Assembly: GCF_000335475.2 (NCBI RefSeq)
Contig: NZ_ANAH02000008.1
Coordinates: 285,831 to 349,830, forward strand
DNA: 64,000 nt
Direction: 5' to 3'
From: Cystobacter fuscus DSM 2262
GTDB taxonomy: Bacteria > Myxococcota > Myxococcia > Myxococcales > Myxococcaceae
Shown: in pieces, positions 46,063-57,391 of the stretch
How positions within the stretch are numbered: the stretch's first letter is position 1
Layout: each line of letters starts with the position of its first letter
The notes under the pieces: model-generated
What the model saw: only the letters and a program-made list of their open reading frames with translations
Databases searched by the model: none
What the model was told of the DNA's origin: nothing
Made by a program: the position numbers and the translations under genes

Positions 46063-46993
46063 AGCGCAGGCCGGTGACGCCCAGCAGGTGCGCGGTGCCG
46101 TACGAGGCGTTCGCCGGCAGCAGGCGTCCGCTCACCTCCACGAAGAGGTCGAGCTTGCTGGACAGGGGGAGGCTCGCTCCGGCGGACAGTCCGCCGCCGA
46201 AGAGGAACGGCCCTCCCAGGGCGTACCCATCCAGCGAGAGGGAGAAGGTCAGCGGCCCCACGAGCTTCGGCGCCTGGGCTCCCAGTCGCGCGGACGCCCC
46301 GAACCGGCGGCCCACGGTGGCGTTGAGCTCGCCATAGACATACGTGCCCGCCAGCCTCGCTCCGGCCTCCAGTCCCACGCCCGACAGGGGTGACAAACCC
46401 AGCGCGGCCCGGGCCTGGACGCTGAAGGCGGGTACGGACCAGGGCGCCTCCTTCGAAGCCACGGGAGGAAGGACGACGCGCACCTGCTCCGTCCGGCCGG
46501 GCCGCACCTTGACCTGGAGCAGGGTCCTTCCCTCGTCCACGTCCAGCGTGTGCGTTCCGATGGGGACCGGACCCCGCCAGGGCGATTGTCCGAGCGGTTG
46601 TCCATCCAGCCGAAGCCGTGCGCCGGAAGGCTCGACCTCCACGGCCAGCTCGCCCCGGAGCCGCTCACGCAGGCTCTCGAAGCGCGCCACCACGGTGGGC
46701 TGCACGCGCTCCGGCTCCAGACGCACGTCCGGGTCCGACTCGAGCGCCTGGGCGAAGGCGGCCTCCATCTGCGAGTAGCGACGGAGCGCCGCGTATGCCT
46801 CGCCCCGGACCAGGAGCAGCCGCGCGCTCCGCGTCTCGTCCCGGGTCTTGCGCAGTCCCGCGTCCACACGGGAGAGCGCGGACTCGAAGTCCCCTTCGGA
46901 CAGGGCCTCGAGCGCCGCATCCAGCTCGCGATGCTCGTCGGCGGGCGAACCAGCGGCGAGCAGCAGCGACATCACCAACAGGGAAACGCTCAT
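46046..46993 (-). CDS. Exported TPR-PEGA protein with C-terminal beta-rich domain
   Basis: A 315-residue precursor. A short signal peptide (about 1-18) precedes TPR-like helices (about 22-105). A PEGA motif follows (about 115-165: LAVEVEPSGARLRLDGQPLG, VPIGTHTLDV). The C-terminal 140 residues alternate hydrophobic and polar residues with many glycines, like a small outer-membrane beta-barrel. It probably links envelope structure to signalling. It overlaps the kinase stop by 4 bases (ATGA), so it is translationally coupled to that PEGA-tailed kinase and may be its envelope partner. Confidence 0.8.
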   Translation of the reverse strand: MSVSLLVMSLLLAAGSPADEHRELDAALEALSEGDFESALSRVDAGLRKTRDETRSARLLLVRGEAYAALRRYSQMEAAFAQALESDPDVRLEPERVQPTVVARFESLRERLRGELAVEVEPSGARLRLDGQPLGQSPWRGPVPIGTHTLDVDEGRTLLQVKVRPGRTEQVRVVLPPVASKEAPWSVPAFSVQARAALGLSPLSGVGLEAGARLAGTYVYGELNATVGRRFGASARLGAQAPKLVGPLTFSLSLDGYALGGPFLFGGGLSAGASLPLSSKLDLFVEVSGRLLPANASYGTAHLLGVTGLRFTPGG

Positions 46994-48670
46994 TCGTGAA
47001 GCTCGATGCGTACCACTGCTTTCGTACCCGGCAAAACCTCAACGGGGCGTTCCTGTGGGAAGAAGCCGTCGCGCTCCACGCGCACGGAGTGACGTCCCGC
47101 GGGCAGCTCGAGCGACACCGGAGTGGCCCCGTGGTGCTTGCCGTCCACGCTGACGTTGGCCCAGACCGCCCGGCCCTGGTGCAGGGTCACCACGCGCACC
47201 TCGCCCCTGCCCTGCTTCGTCTTCTGGCGGGAGTCACCTCCCACGGTGGAGGACACGAGCGGGGCCCGCGCGCCCCGGGTCCGGCCGGGCGCCGTCGTCG
47301 GGGATGCGGGCGTATTGGAGACGGGTGCGCTGGAAGCGGGAGCCCCTGGCTCTGGAACCAGGGCGGCCGCGGTCGCCACGCCCGGAGCGGCGGGGGCCGC
47401 GTCGAAGTCCCTCGCCGGAGTGGAGTCCCGAACCGGGAGAGCTTCCCGCGCCAGGCTCGGAGTGGCGGCGGCGGGCCTGGCCGGAGCGGCAGACTCGGAA
47501 GAGACCGAAGCCGTCACCGCGGGCGGGGCCGGGGCCTCCGCCGTGCGGCGATGCGTGAACGTCGTGAGGAGGAGCGCGCCCACGCTCGTCCCCCCCAACA
47601 GCACCAGGGACACGCGCCGCACGTGCTTCCCACGCCCCGCGGAAACGGGCGCTGGAGGAGGCGTCGAAGTGGAGGACGCCAACGCCACCGGCGGGCTCGT
47701 GCTCGTGCGCTCCGCGTCCTCCAGCGCCGCGAGCAGCACGAGAGCACTCTCCTGGCGCTGCTCCGGATTCATCGCGGTGGCCTGGACGAGAACCTCCACC
47801 CAGGAGCGCGGAAGCCACGGGGCCTGGGCCTGGAGTGCCGGAACCGCGGCCCGTGGCCCCTCGCCGAGCAGCCGGCACGTGCTCGACGGAGGCAGCCCCG
47901 TCAAGGCCTCCAGCAGCACCAGCCCCAGGGAGAAGATATCCGCGCGGCTGTCGACGGGCTCGCCCCGGGCCTGCTCCGGCGCCATGTAGCTGGGCGTGCC
48001 AAGCCGCGCGCCGGTCCGGGTGAGCTCCTCGCCGCGGTGCTCCCAGAGGATGCCGAAGTCGAGCAGCGTGGCGTGCCCACCGGGCGAGACGAAGATGTTG
48101 CCCGGCTTGATGTCGCGGTGGACGCAGCCGCGCTGATGGATGAAGTCCAACCCGGCGCACAGCTGCCGCGCCAGGGCGAGCACCTCCGGTACCGGCATGG
48201 GCCCGGGCACCGAGCGCAGGTAGCGCGCCAGGGACATGCCCTCCAGGTGCTTCATCACGATGAAGGGACGCCCACCCTCGCGGCCCACCGCGTGGATGGG
48301 GGTGATGTGCGCGTGCTCCAGCCGCGCCATCGCCCGCGCTTCCCGCTCGAAGCGCGCCACGCTCTCCGGGTCCTCGCACAGCGGCTCGTGGAGCAGCTTG
48401 ATGGCCACGGTGCGCTCGAGCGCGAGATCCCGGGCCCGGTACACCTGGCCCATGCCTCCGGCTCCCAGCAGTGCCTCCAGCCGCCACTTGCCCTCCAGCA
48501 CGTCCCCCGGGGCGAGCGACGGCCGCATCGGCATATGCGGGCGCCCTTCCGCTTCCCCGGCGTGCTGGGTGATGGCGGTGCACTCCGTGCAGGCAGCCCC
48601 CTGAAAGGGGACGGGCAGCCCGCAGGTAGCGCACGAGGAGGCTTGCTTGTGGGGATGCATGGGGGGCTCT

Positions 48671-48687
<17 letters not shown>
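46990..48687 (-). CDS. Ser/Thr kinase with N-terminal zinc ribbon and C-terminal PEGA domain
   Basis: A 565-residue Hanks-type kinase. A CxxC-N10-CxxC zinc ribbon (C19, C22, C33, C36) opens the protein. The kinase domain (about 65-325) keeps GAGGMGQVY, VAIK, HRDIKPGN, DFG and MAPEQ, so it should be active. One transmembrane helix (about 370-390) is followed by a long Ala/Pro linker and a periplasmic PEGA domain (about 495-565). The start is ATG 48687 with GGAGGAG seven bases upstream; a later ATG lacks a ribosome site. Its start codon shares the CATG with the divergent FHA-activator gene. The downstream TPR-PEGA gene is coupled. Confidence 0.93.
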
Positions 48688-50008
<1,321 letters not shown>

Positions 50009-50011
50009 GCG

Positions 50012-51031
50012 TCAGCCCTTCGTCCCATGGGTCGGGCGGGACACGTCGGCGGTGTGGGTGACGGTGGCGCCCTCCCGCGCGCGGTCCTGGCCCCAGGCGA
50101 GGCGCCCGGAGCCGGGGAGCCAGGGAGCCACCAGCGTGGCCAGCTCGGGCAGGCCCACCAGGGGGGCCTCGGCGCGCAGGGCGAGGTCGAGCGACGTGCG
50201 CAGCTCCATCAACGAAGGGCGCCGCGAGGACTCCTTGGCGAGGGCCGCCGTCACGCCGCGCTGGAGCGCCTCGGGCACGGCGGGCCGCACCGCGCCGAGT
50301 CCGCGGGGGACTTCCTTCAACACCGCTTCCATCGTCCGCACCGGAGTTTCCCGCCGCAGGGGCTGCACCCCCGAGAGCAGCTCGTAGAGCGTCAGCGCCA
50401 GTCCATGCACGTCCGTCTGACCATCCAGCGGCGCCTCGCGAAGCTGCTCGGGCGCGGCGTATTCCAGACGGGCCTTGACCCGGCCGGGCTGCGTCTCCGT
50501 CAGCCGTCCACTCCTGCGGGCGATCCCGAAGTCGAGCAGCTTCACCGCTCCGGTGTCGGCGATCATGATGTTGCCGGGATGGAGGTCCCGGTGGACGAGC
50601 CCCAGGGGTTGACCCTCCCGGCCCCGGAGGACGTGCAGGTAGGCCAGACACTCGGCCACGTACGTGGCGATGCGCGCCGCGTGGGCCCAGGGCAGCGGCC
50701 CCTGCCCCGCGGCTCGGCGTGCCTCCAGGAGCTGCGCCAGGGTGAGGCCGTGCACGTAATCGAACACGAGGAACAGCAGCCCATCCTGCTGGCCGAAGGT
50801 GCGCAGCCGCGCCAGGAACGGATGATGGAGCAGGGTGGACAGGTGGGCCTCGTCCAGGAACTGCTTCACCCAGGTCTCGTCTCCGGCGACCTCCGGACGC
50901 ATCCGCTTGAGCGCCACCAGCCGGTCCGGCCCCACCCCACCCTTCACCTCCGCGAGGAACACCTCGGACATGGCGCCCATGGCCAGACGCTTGAGAAGGA
51001 CGAAGTCATCGAGGCTCGGTGCCTGTTGCAT
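50012..51031 (-). CDS. Soluble Ser/Thr kinase
   Basis: About 339 residues, mostly one Hanks-type kinase domain (about 10-285) and no membrane helix. The glycine loop is LAMGAMSEVFLAEV, the ATP lysine is in VALKRM, the catalytic loop reads HRDLHPGN (histidine in place of the usual lysine), and the Mg motif is DFG, with AAPEQ. The loss of the HRDxK lysine occurs in many myxobacterial kinases and makes activity uncertain. It is convergent with the FHA activator (3 bases between stops). The start was set at ATG 51031, six bases after GGAG; longer in-frame starts lack ribosome sites. Confidence 0.85.
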   Translation of the reverse strand: MQQAPSLDDFVLLKRLAMGAMSEVFLAEVKGGVGPDRLVALKRMRPEVAGDETWVKQFLDEAHLSTLLHHPFLARLRTFGQQDGLLFLVFDYVHGLTLAQLLEARRAAGQGPLPWAHAARIATYVAECLAYLHVLRGREGQPLGLVHRDLHPGNIMIADTGAVKLLDFGIARRSGRLTETQPGRVKARLEYAAPEQLREAPLDGQTDVHGLALTLYELLSGVQPLRRETPVRTMEAVLKEVPRGLGAVRPAVPEALQRGVTAALAKESSRRPSLMELRTSLDLALRAEAPLVGLPELATLVAPWLPGSGRLAWGQDRAREGATVTHTADVSRPTHGTKG

Positions 51032-51412
51032 GGAAGACTCCAGGCTACTCATTTCCAGCGCCAACAGGACATCGGGTGGCATGGCCGCCCGGGTGCGCGT
51101 TCCGGGCCGGGCGTTGACTCGAGCGAGATGCGGTGGCACCTTGCGCCCATTGGATCGTGCGAATGACTCGCGCGGCGGGAGGTGTGCCATGGGAACTGTA
51201 CTGAACGGTGCCTCGGGTCGCTCCACGCCGACGCTCGCCTGACCGGGCGCGCTCCGCTCCCTCGCTGAAGTCGAGACGAACGGGCCTGCCGCCTTCGGTG
51301 CGCGGGTGCCGGCACGGAGTTCTGTCGATCTGACCTGGCCGACGTGTCTTCCGCGTGCTCCGCGTCTGGGGCTGCTGGGGCGCGTGCGGCCTGACGGGAA
51401 CCGTTTGTCTTC
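51032..51412. other. Intergenic region between the kinase and rbfA
   Basis: It carries the divergent promoters of the soluble kinase and the rbfA-rtcB pair. In-frame upstream extensions of the kinase exist but show no domain. No RNA gene or clear promoter boxes were recognised. Confidence 0.4.
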
Positions 51413-51832
51413 ATGACTTCTTCCAAGCATCGCCGTGGCCGCGCCTCGCGTAGGGGCGCGGATTCTTCCCTGCTGTCTTCTGAAACCGATTCCATCCCCG
51501 CGCGCCATCTGCGCGTCCAGTCCACCCTGTTCCAGGAGGTGTCCCGCCTCTTCCGTGGAGAGCTGTCCGATCCCTTGCTCGAGGGCGTCGCGGTGACGTC
51601 ACTCGAGCTCACGCCGGACGGGCGCAACGCCCGTATTGGCTTCACCCTGCCCCCCGATGTCGCGGCCACCGGACCTGTGCCGGTCGAGAAGGCCCTCGAA
51701 CGCGCGAGCGGATTCATCCGCGCGCAACTCGCGCTGGGGTTGGATCTCAAGCGGGTGCCGCACCTGCGCTTCATCTACGTGGGCGAGGCGCCCGCCTGGC
51801 GCGAGGAGCACGAGGAAGGGGGTGAGGCATGA
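51413..51832 (+). CDS. rbfA: Ribosome-binding factor A
   Basis: A 139-residue protein with a charged N-terminal extension of about 30 residues before the RbfA KH-like domain (LRVQSTLFQEVSRLFRGELSDP, VTSLELTPDGRNARIGF, LDLKRVPHLRFIYVGE). RbfA helps the maturation of 16S rRNA 5' end in the 30S subunit. It is usually found next to infB/nusA/truB, but here it is paired with rtcB: its stop overlaps the rtcB start (ATGATG). This uncoupled location may mean a second copy. The start is ATG 51413; the ribosome site is weak. Confidence 0.88.
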   Translation: MTSSKHRRGRASRRGADSSLLSSETDSIPARHLRVQSTLFQEVSRLFRGELSDPLLEGVAVTSLELTPDGRNARIGFTLPPDVAATGPVPVEKALERASGFIRAQLALGLDLKRVPHLRFIYVGEAPAWREEHEEGGEA

Positions 51833-52992
51833 TGCCGCGCGTCCTCGAAAGCCCACCGGGGGCCGTCCCCATCCTCGCCTGGGCCCGCGCGGTGCCGGCG
51901 GGCGCGGTGAAGCAACTCCAACACATCGCGAGCCAGCCCTACGTCGTCGAGCACGTATCGGCCATGCCGGATGTCCACATGTCCGAGGGGGTCGCGGTGG
52001 GCACCGTCTTCGCCACCGAGCGCCACATCGTCCCCGGGGCGCTCGGGGGCGATCTCGGCTGCGGGGTGAGCGCCGTGCGCTTCGACTACCCCGCCTCGGC
52101 GATCGATCGAGCGGGGCTGACACGCCTCCTCGCCGCGTTCGCGCGGGCCGTGCCCGTGGGCGACGCGGTGCACCGGGGACGAGGGCTGCCACTGCCACTG
52201 CCACCCGGGCTCGAAGAAGCGCGCCTGTCCACCCACCGCCTCCAGCGCGAGTGGGAAAGACTGGCGCCCAGACATCTGGGAACGCTCGGGGGTGGCAACC
52301 ACTTCCTCGAGTTGGACCGGGATGCGGGGGGAGACCTCTGGCTGTTGCTGCACACGGGCTCACGGGGCGTCGGTGCCGCCATCGCCGCCCACCATGTGCG
52401 AGTGGCCCAGGCCCAGGGAGAGGGCTCGCTGCCCGGCCTGAGCACGGACACTCCCGAGGGCGCCGCCTGCCTCGCGGATACCGGGCTGGCGTGTCACTTC
52501 GCCCGCGCCAATCGCGACATGCTCCTGTCTCGCGCGGGAGCGGTGCTCGCCGACATGCTCGGGAGGGAACCGCTGCCGGACTCCCGCGTGGACGTCCACC
52601 ACAACCACGTCGCGGCCGAGCAGCACTTCGGCCGCGTGTTGCTCGTCCATCGCAAGGGGGCCATCGGTCTGGCACCCGGACAGACAGGCCTCATCCCCGG
52701 CAGCATGGGAACGGCCTCGTACCTCGTCACGGGAAGAGGCGAACCGCGCTCCTTCGGCTCGTGCTCGCATGGGGCGGGCCGGGTGATGACACGCAAGGAG
52801 GCTCGAGCCCACATCCGTCCGGACGCACTGGAGCACGCCTTGCGCCGCGTGGTGTTCGACATGGGACGCGCCGCCTCCCTGGTCGAGGAGGCTCCGGCCG
52901 TCTACCGCGACATCACCGAGGTACTGGAGGATGAGGAAGAGCTCGTGACGCCGTGGCTGCGGCTCACGCCCATCGCGGTGCTCAAGGGCTGA
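51829..52992 (+). CDS. rtcB: RNA ligase RtcB
   Basis: A 387-residue GTP-dependent RNA ligase that joins 2',3'-cyclic phosphate (or 3'-phosphate) to 5'-OH ends. Metal ligands are seen in GGDLGCG (Asp, Cys) and GGGNHFLE (His), further histidines in VHHNHVAAEQHF, and the guanylated histidine in CSHGAGR. It lacks the archease gene and the rtcA/rtcR neighbours of enterobacteria. It is translationally coupled to rbfA by a 4-base overlap, which suggests joint expression for ribosome assembly and rRNA/tRNA repair. Confidence 0.95.
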   Translation: MMPRVLESPPGAVPILAWARAVPAGAVKQLQHIASQPYVVEHVSAMPDVHMSEGVAVGTVFATERHIVPGALGGDLGCGVSAVRFDYPASAIDRAGLTRLLAAFARAVPVGDAVHRGRGLPLPLPPGLEEARLSTHRLQREWERLAPRHLGTLGGGNHFLELDRDAGGDLWLLLHTGSRGVGAAIAAHHVRVAQAQGEGSLPGLSTDTPEGAACLADTGLACHFARANRDMLLSRAGAVLADMLGREPLPDSRVDVHHNHVAAEQHFGRVLLVHRKGAIGLAPGQTGLIPGSMGTASYLVTGRGEPRSFGSCSHGAGRVMTRKEARAHIRPDALEHALRRVVFDMGRAASLVEEAPAVYRDITEVLEDEEELVTPWLRLTPIAVLKG

Positions 52993-53062
52993 ACAGTTCG
53001 CCGTGTCGACGATCCGCGTGGAGGGTGCGGGCGTCGACACGTTGGGTCTAGATTCTCCCGGT

Positions 53063-54433
53063 ATGACACGGGGATCGAGACTCAAGACCAGCCTGGCCGT
53101 GCTCCTCCTGGGCGCATCCGGGTGCAAGCGGGCTCCGCCCCCCGAGTGGGGCGGAGAGGTCGTCGAATGGATGGATCCTGCTTACGAGGATCCGGAGCCC
53201 GAGGTCTCCGACCCCGAGGCGGTCTTCGAGCCCCTGCGGACCCCTCCACGAGCCTCCAGCTTCCTCGTGCTGGGGGGCGGAGGAGAGCCCGCCAGCAATG
53301 AGATCGCCCTGGAGAAGAACGTCCTCTACTTCCAGCGGACGCTGCGATCACTCGGACTCGCCCCCGAGTCGGCGTCCATCTATTTCGCCAACGGGACGGA
53401 CGGAAAGGCCACGGTCCGCTACCGCGCCACGGGCAAGAGCGCACACGATTCGTTCAAGTCCCTGGAGATTCCCCACCTCAAGGGAGCGGCGACGCTGGAG
53501 CACTTCCTGGAGTGGCTGGAGGACAAGGCCCGGAACGCGCCCGAGCGACCGGTCTTCCTCTACTTCACGGGCCATGGGGGAATGAACGGCAACAACCTGA
53601 ACAACAACCACCTGGCGCTCTGGGACTCGGACACGCTGACGGTGCGCGCCTTTGGCCTCTTCCTGGGCCGGCTCCCGAGCACCACCCCCGTCGTCACGAT
53701 GATGTCGCAGTGCTACTCCGGCTCGTTCGCCAACTTCATCTACCAGGACGCCAACCCACGACGTCCCGTGGTGGCGCAGCCCCGTTGTGGCTTCTTCGCC
53801 ACGGTGGAGTACCTCCCCTCGGTCGGGTGCACCCCGGAGGTGGACGAGGCGGATTACCGGGACTACAGCTCCAGCTTCTTCGCGGGGCTCGCGGGCGTCA
53901 GCCGGACGGGGAGCGCGGTGGCCTCGGCCGACCATGACGGGGATGGACGGGTGAGCTACGCCGAGGCCCATGCGTTCGCCAAGGTCGATGGCGAGACGAC
54001 GGACCTGCCCATCTCCACGTCGGAGGCCTGGCTGCAGCAGCGCGTCAGGGGCGCGGACATGAGAGCCTTCCTCTCCAAGCCTATTCTCGACGTGTCGCGC
54101 ACCGGGCGCCCCGAGCAGCGCTATGTCGTGGAGTCACTCGTGCGCAGGCTGCGCTTCATCGCCGAGCGCTCCTGGCTCGACAACCTCCAGGCCGTGGAAC
54201 TGAAGACGGCGGAGAGCGAAGCGGATGCCATGCGCCTGCGCATGGAGCTGCTCAACATCGGCATGGAGCACAAGGTCCGCGCATCGGGAAGTGCTCCGGC
54301 GCTCGCCGTCCTCGATCGTCTGCTCCAGTGCGAGCGCGGCTCCTGGGACTCGCCACCGGGCAGGACCCCGGCTCCGGTCCCCTCTCCGCCCTCCGCGGCC
54401 AGCCAGGATCACGACAAGGGAAACGCCACCTGA
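53063..54433 (+). CDS. Caspase-like (clan CD) lipoprotein with EF-hand loop
   Basis: A 456-residue predicted lipoprotein: lipobox cysteine C21 (LLLGASGC). The peptidase core (about 65-330) has the clan CD dyad, H171 in LYFTGHGG and C217 in MMSQCYSGSF, each after a hydrophobic strand as in caspase/legumain folds. A perfect EF-hand loop lies at 290-301 (DHDGDGRVSYAE, ligands D290, D292, D294, S298, E301), which suggests calcium control. The C-terminal 130 residues are helical with a Pro-rich end. It would act in the periplasm or at the outer membrane. Start ATG 53063 was chosen because the signal peptide begins there. It precedes a kinase gene by 39 bases. Confidence 0.82.
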   Translation: MTRGSRLKTSLAVLLLGASGCKRAPPPEWGGEVVEWMDPAYEDPEPEVSDPEAVFEPLRTPPRASSFLVLGGGGEPASNEIALEKNVLYFQRTLRSLGLAPESASIYFANGTDGKATVRYRATGKSAHDSFKSLEIPHLKGAATLEHFLEWLEDKARNAPERPVFLYFTGHGGMNGNNLNNNHLALWDSDTLTVRAFGLFLGRLPSTTPVVTMMSQCYSGSFANFIYQDANPRRPVVAQPRCGFFATVEYLPSVGCTPEVDEADYRDYSSSFFAGLAGVSRTGSAVASADHDGDGRVSYAEAHAFAKVDGETTDLPISTSEAWLQQRVRGADMRAFLSKPILDVSRTGRPEQRYVVESLVRRLRFIAERSWLDNLQAVELKTAESEADAMRLRMELLNIGMEHKVRASGSAPALAVLDRLLQCERGSWDSPPGRTPAPVPSPPSAASQDHDKGNAT

Positions 54434-54472
54434 TATCCCCTGGCCCGGCCGCGTGAGGAGAGAGCCCCACGG

Positions 54473-56281
54473 GTGCCCGGACCGGAGCGCGAGCTGCGGA
54501 GTCGTTGGGAGAGAGCGTTGGACGCGACACAGCAGGTGGGGAAGTATCAGTTGGTCCGCAAGCTCGCCGCGGGAGGCATGGCCGAGGTGTTCCTCGCCAA
54601 GGCCGCGGGGCCCATGGGTTTCGAGAAGACCCTGGTGCTCAAGCGCATCCTGCCCCAACTCGCGCAGGAGCCCGCCTTCATCCAGATGTTCCTGTCCGAG
54701 GCCAAGCTCGCCGCCCGGCTGACGCATCCGCACATCGCGCAGATCTTCGACTTCGGCGAGGCCGATGGCGCCTACTTCCTGGCCATGGAGTACATCGACG
54801 GCCCCAGTCTGCGCGCGCTCATCAAGCGCGCCGCGGCCCAGGGACTGGCCCTGCCGCCCGCCATATGCGCCCGGCTCATCGCCGACGCGTGCGAGGGGTT
54901 GGCCTTCGCCCACGACTTCGCGGACCCCGACACGGGCGAGCCCCTGGGGCTCATCCACCGGGACATCAGCCCGGACAACATCCTGCTGTCCCGGCAGGGA
55001 GCGGTGAAGGTGGTGGACTTCGGCATCGCCAAGGCCGCCGGGCAGGCCCACAAGACCGAGAGCGGCGTCATCAAGGGCAAGCTGGCGTACATGCCGTCCG
55101 AACAGATACGGGCCAGGGAACTGGACCGGCGTGTGGATGTGTACGCGCTCGGGGTGGTGCTCTACGAGCTGCTCACGGGCCAGCGCCCCTTCATCTCGGA
55201 CACGGACGCCGGGCTGATGCAGGCCATCCTCTACGAGCAGCCCATTCCCGCGGCCCGGCTCCGTCCGGATCTGCCACAGCCCCTCAGGCGGATTCTCGGC
55301 AAGGCACTCGCCAGGGAGCGCGAGCAACGCTACCCGGACTGCCACGACTTGCAGGCGGACCTGGAGAGCTTCATCGTCTCCGCCGGCAAGCCCGTGACGA
55401 CGCAGCAGGTGGCCCAGCTCATCCGGGCGACCTCGGACACGCCGATGCCGGCCATGACACCGGCCCCCATGCCGACGGCTTCCGAGCCACCGAACCTCGC
55501 CAGGAGACGCCCCTCCTCGAGCACGAACGAGGCGCTGACCGCGAAGCAGCGCGCGTCCCCACCCTCGAGGGACATCCCCAACACCCTCGTCACCCCGCTC
55601 CCCCGGAGCGTCGAACTCGAATCAACGCGCCCGTCACGGCCCACCCTGCCACCCGTCCCCGCGTCCTCCCCCGACATGGAGGGCCAGGAACCACAGCCGA
55701 TGACGGAGGCGGCGCGTCAGACGGCCGTGCCGCCACGCCCTTCGGGTGCCGCCGCGGCCGTGCGACGCCCCGTCATGTCAGCGGAGAAGCCCCGCACCTC
55801 GAATCGGTGGGGGCCCGCGCTGCTGGGCGGCGTGCTGCTGGCGACGTGCGCCGGCGGCGTGGTGCTCTGGCGGACGAAGACCCAGCCGGAGGTTCAAAGC
55901 CCCGCACTCATGCCCGGGAGCGCACCCGAGCCCCAGGTCGCGGCCCCACCAGCGCCCAGCGCGGGCGAGTCGACTCCGCGCGCGGAAACCCCGGCGCAAA
56001 GGGGGCCTCCCGTGGCGGCTCCGGAGCCCGCCGGACAGAGGGAAGACAGGAACTCCGCGTCGGTCGCGCCCATCGTGGAATTGCGCGTCCATCCCTACGC
56101 CGTGGTTTTCGTGGATGACGTGCGTCTGGGCGTAACTCCCTTGGGGGGGCCGCTGAAGCTGAGCCCAGGGCGCCACACCCTGAAGCTGGTCAACGACAAG
56201 ATTCCCAGGACGAAGGAGATCATCCTCGACGTGAAGGTGGGAGCGAACAGCTCCCTCCGGGTCAATCTACTCGCGGAGTGA
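54473..56281 (+). CDS. Membrane Ser/Thr kinase with C-terminal PEGA domain
   Basis: A 602-residue kinase. The kinase domain (about 22-290) has [12 protein letters not shown], the lysine in [14 protein letters not shown] (serine in place of lysine), DFGIAK and MPSEQ in place of APE. A long Pro/Ser-rich segment, one transmembrane helix (about 443-462), another Ala/Pro linker and a PEGA-like domain (about 525-600: [19 protein letters not shown]) follow. The HRDISP variant is common among myxobacterial kinases. Start GTG 54473 has GAGGAGAG upstream; TTG 54518 is a possible alternative. It lies 39 bases after the caspase-like gene, so they may be co-transcribed. Confidence 0.9.
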   Translation: MPGPERELRSRWERALDATQQVGKYQLVRKLAAGGMAEVFLAKAAGPMGFEKTLVLKRILPQLAQEPAFIQMFLSEAKLAARLTHPHIAQIFDFGEADGAYFLAMEYIDGPSLRALIKRAAAQGLALPPAICARLIADACEGLAFAHDFADPDTGEPLGLIHRDISPDNILLSRQGAVKVVDFGIAKAAGQAHKTESGVIKGKLAYMPSEQIRARELDRRVDVYALGVVLYELLTGQRPFISDTDAGLMQAILYEQPIPAARLRPDLPQPLRRILGKALAREREQRYPDCHDLQADLESFIVSAGKPVTTQQVAQLIRATSDTPMPAMTPAPMPTASEPPNLARRRPSSSTNEALTAKQRASPPSRDIPNTLVTPLPRSVELESTRPSRPTLPPVPASSPDMEGQEPQPMTEAARQTAVPPRPSGAAAAVRRPVMSAEKPRTSNRWGPALLGGVLLATCAGGVVLWRTKTQPEVQSPALMPGSAPEPQVAAPPAPSAGESTPRAETPAQRGPPVAAPEPAGQREDRNSASVAPIVELRVHPYAVVFVDDVRLGVTPLGGPLKLSPGRHTLKLVNDKIPRTKEIILDVKVGANSSLRVNLLAE

Positions 56282-57391
56282 GGCTTCGAGGCTTCGCTGC
56301 ACAGGCGGCGAAGCCTCGCGAGGCTTCGCTGCCCAGGCGTCGATGCCTCGCGAGGCTTCCTCCAGAAGATTGCTGGAGTCGGCTTCCCGGACCTTCTGGC
56401 CCAACTGGAACAGCTCGCTCTGGGCGGTGCTCCTGCTGGCCTCAGCCATATCCGTGGTCCGCGCCTGAAGCGCAATCAGCCGGATCATGAGCCGTTCGCA
56501 CTCCGCGGCGACAGCCGCCCGGCATCCGAACAGATTCGCTGGTGGCTCCTGAACGGGCGGGTTCACGGCCACCGCGACGGGCGCGTCGGGAAGTGGCACG
56601 TCCTGATCCTCGTCCCCGACTTCCCAGAGCTCTTCCGGCACAGAGGATTTCGCCTGGAGCCAGTCCTCGGAGGAGGGATAGAGGGCGAACTGGTGGGCGA
56701 GTTGGTCGATCTTCTGGCTGACACGCACCCACTCGGTACTCGTGCCCGCCTCCGCGACCTGCTCCTTCAAGGTCGCGATGGCTCCGGAGACGACCGCGCT
56801 TCGAGGAATCCCGCGCGCGCACAGCATCTGCTCCATCGAGGCGAGGCGCCACGACTGCTGGGCCTTCAAGGTCCGGCCCTTGGCCGCGATGAGTGAGGAT
56901 GCGCACTTCGACGAGGCTTTCTTCGTGGACGAAGGCGCTGAGGGGGTGCCACTTGTCGCAGCGTTCTGGTGGGCCTCGAGCGATTGGAGCATCTCCTGCT
57001 GGACCGTCTTCCGGATGGTCTCGAAGTGGGCCACGACCTTGGGGGAGACCTCCCCGGGAAGCTGCTCATTGGGCCGGAGCATCAGCGCCACCAGGAAGGC
57101 CTCTCCGGATTCATCGCTCTTCCCCATCTCGTACAAGATGATGCCCTCGTAGAGGGACAGGGTCACGAGTGCGGACGTGCTCAACGAGCGCTTACGCGCG
57201 TCTCCGATTTGATCGAGAGCCTGCTCAAGATCCATCTCCTCGACGAGGCCGCTGATCTTGCCAATCGTGTTCTTGTATTCGACGGCCCCCACTCCCTCCG
57301 CATGCGCGGGCGAATGCGGTGCCCAGGCAAGGAGAAGACCGAGGACAGGGACGAGTCTCTTGTGGACCATGGCACTCACGTGACGACGCAT
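56267..57391 (-). CDS. Exported helical protein of unknown family
   Basis: A 374-residue precursor with a signal peptide (about 8-31, [19 protein letters not shown]). The first 120 mature residues are TPR-like ([29 protein letters not shown]) and recall the envelope TPR protein near the other kinase. The remainder is helical with Ser/Ala- and Pro-rich linkers, and two cysteines near 300. The last 30 residues are encoded by imperfect 32-base palindromic repeats and look like a recent extension (AKPREAS). It is convergent with the PEGA kinase and overlaps it by 15 bases. Confidence 0.75.
   Translation of the reverse strand: MRRHVSAMVHKRLVPVLGLLLAWAPHSPAHAEGVGAVEYKNTIGKISGLVEEMDLEQALDQIGDARKRSLSTSALVTLSLYEGIILYEMGKSDESGEAFLVALMLRPNEQLPGEVSPKVVAHFETIRKTVQQEMLQSLEAHQNAATSGTPSAPSSTKKASSKCASSLIAAKGRTLKAQQSWRLASMEQMLCARGIPRSAVVSGAIATLKEQVAEAGTSTEWVRVSQKIDQLAHQFALYPSSEDWLQAKSSVPEELWEVGDEDQDVPLPDAPVAVAVNPPVQEPPANLFGCRAAVAAECERLMIRLIALQARTTDMAEASRSTAQSELFQLGQKVREADSSNLLEEASRGIDAWAAKPREASPPVQRSLEASLRE
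56288..56360. repeat. Imperfect 32-bp tandem palindromic repeat, about 2.3 copies
   Basis: Unit 1 (56288-56319) and unit 2 (56320-56351) both start GAGGCTTCGCTGC and differ at a few bases; a partial third begins at 56352. Each unit is an inverted repeat (GAGGCTTCGC...GCGAAGCCTC), and the junction forms the 20-bp palindrome CGAAGCCTCGCGAGGCTTCG (56309-56328). It lies just after the kinase stop, inside the 3' end of the opposing gene. Confidence 0.8.
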
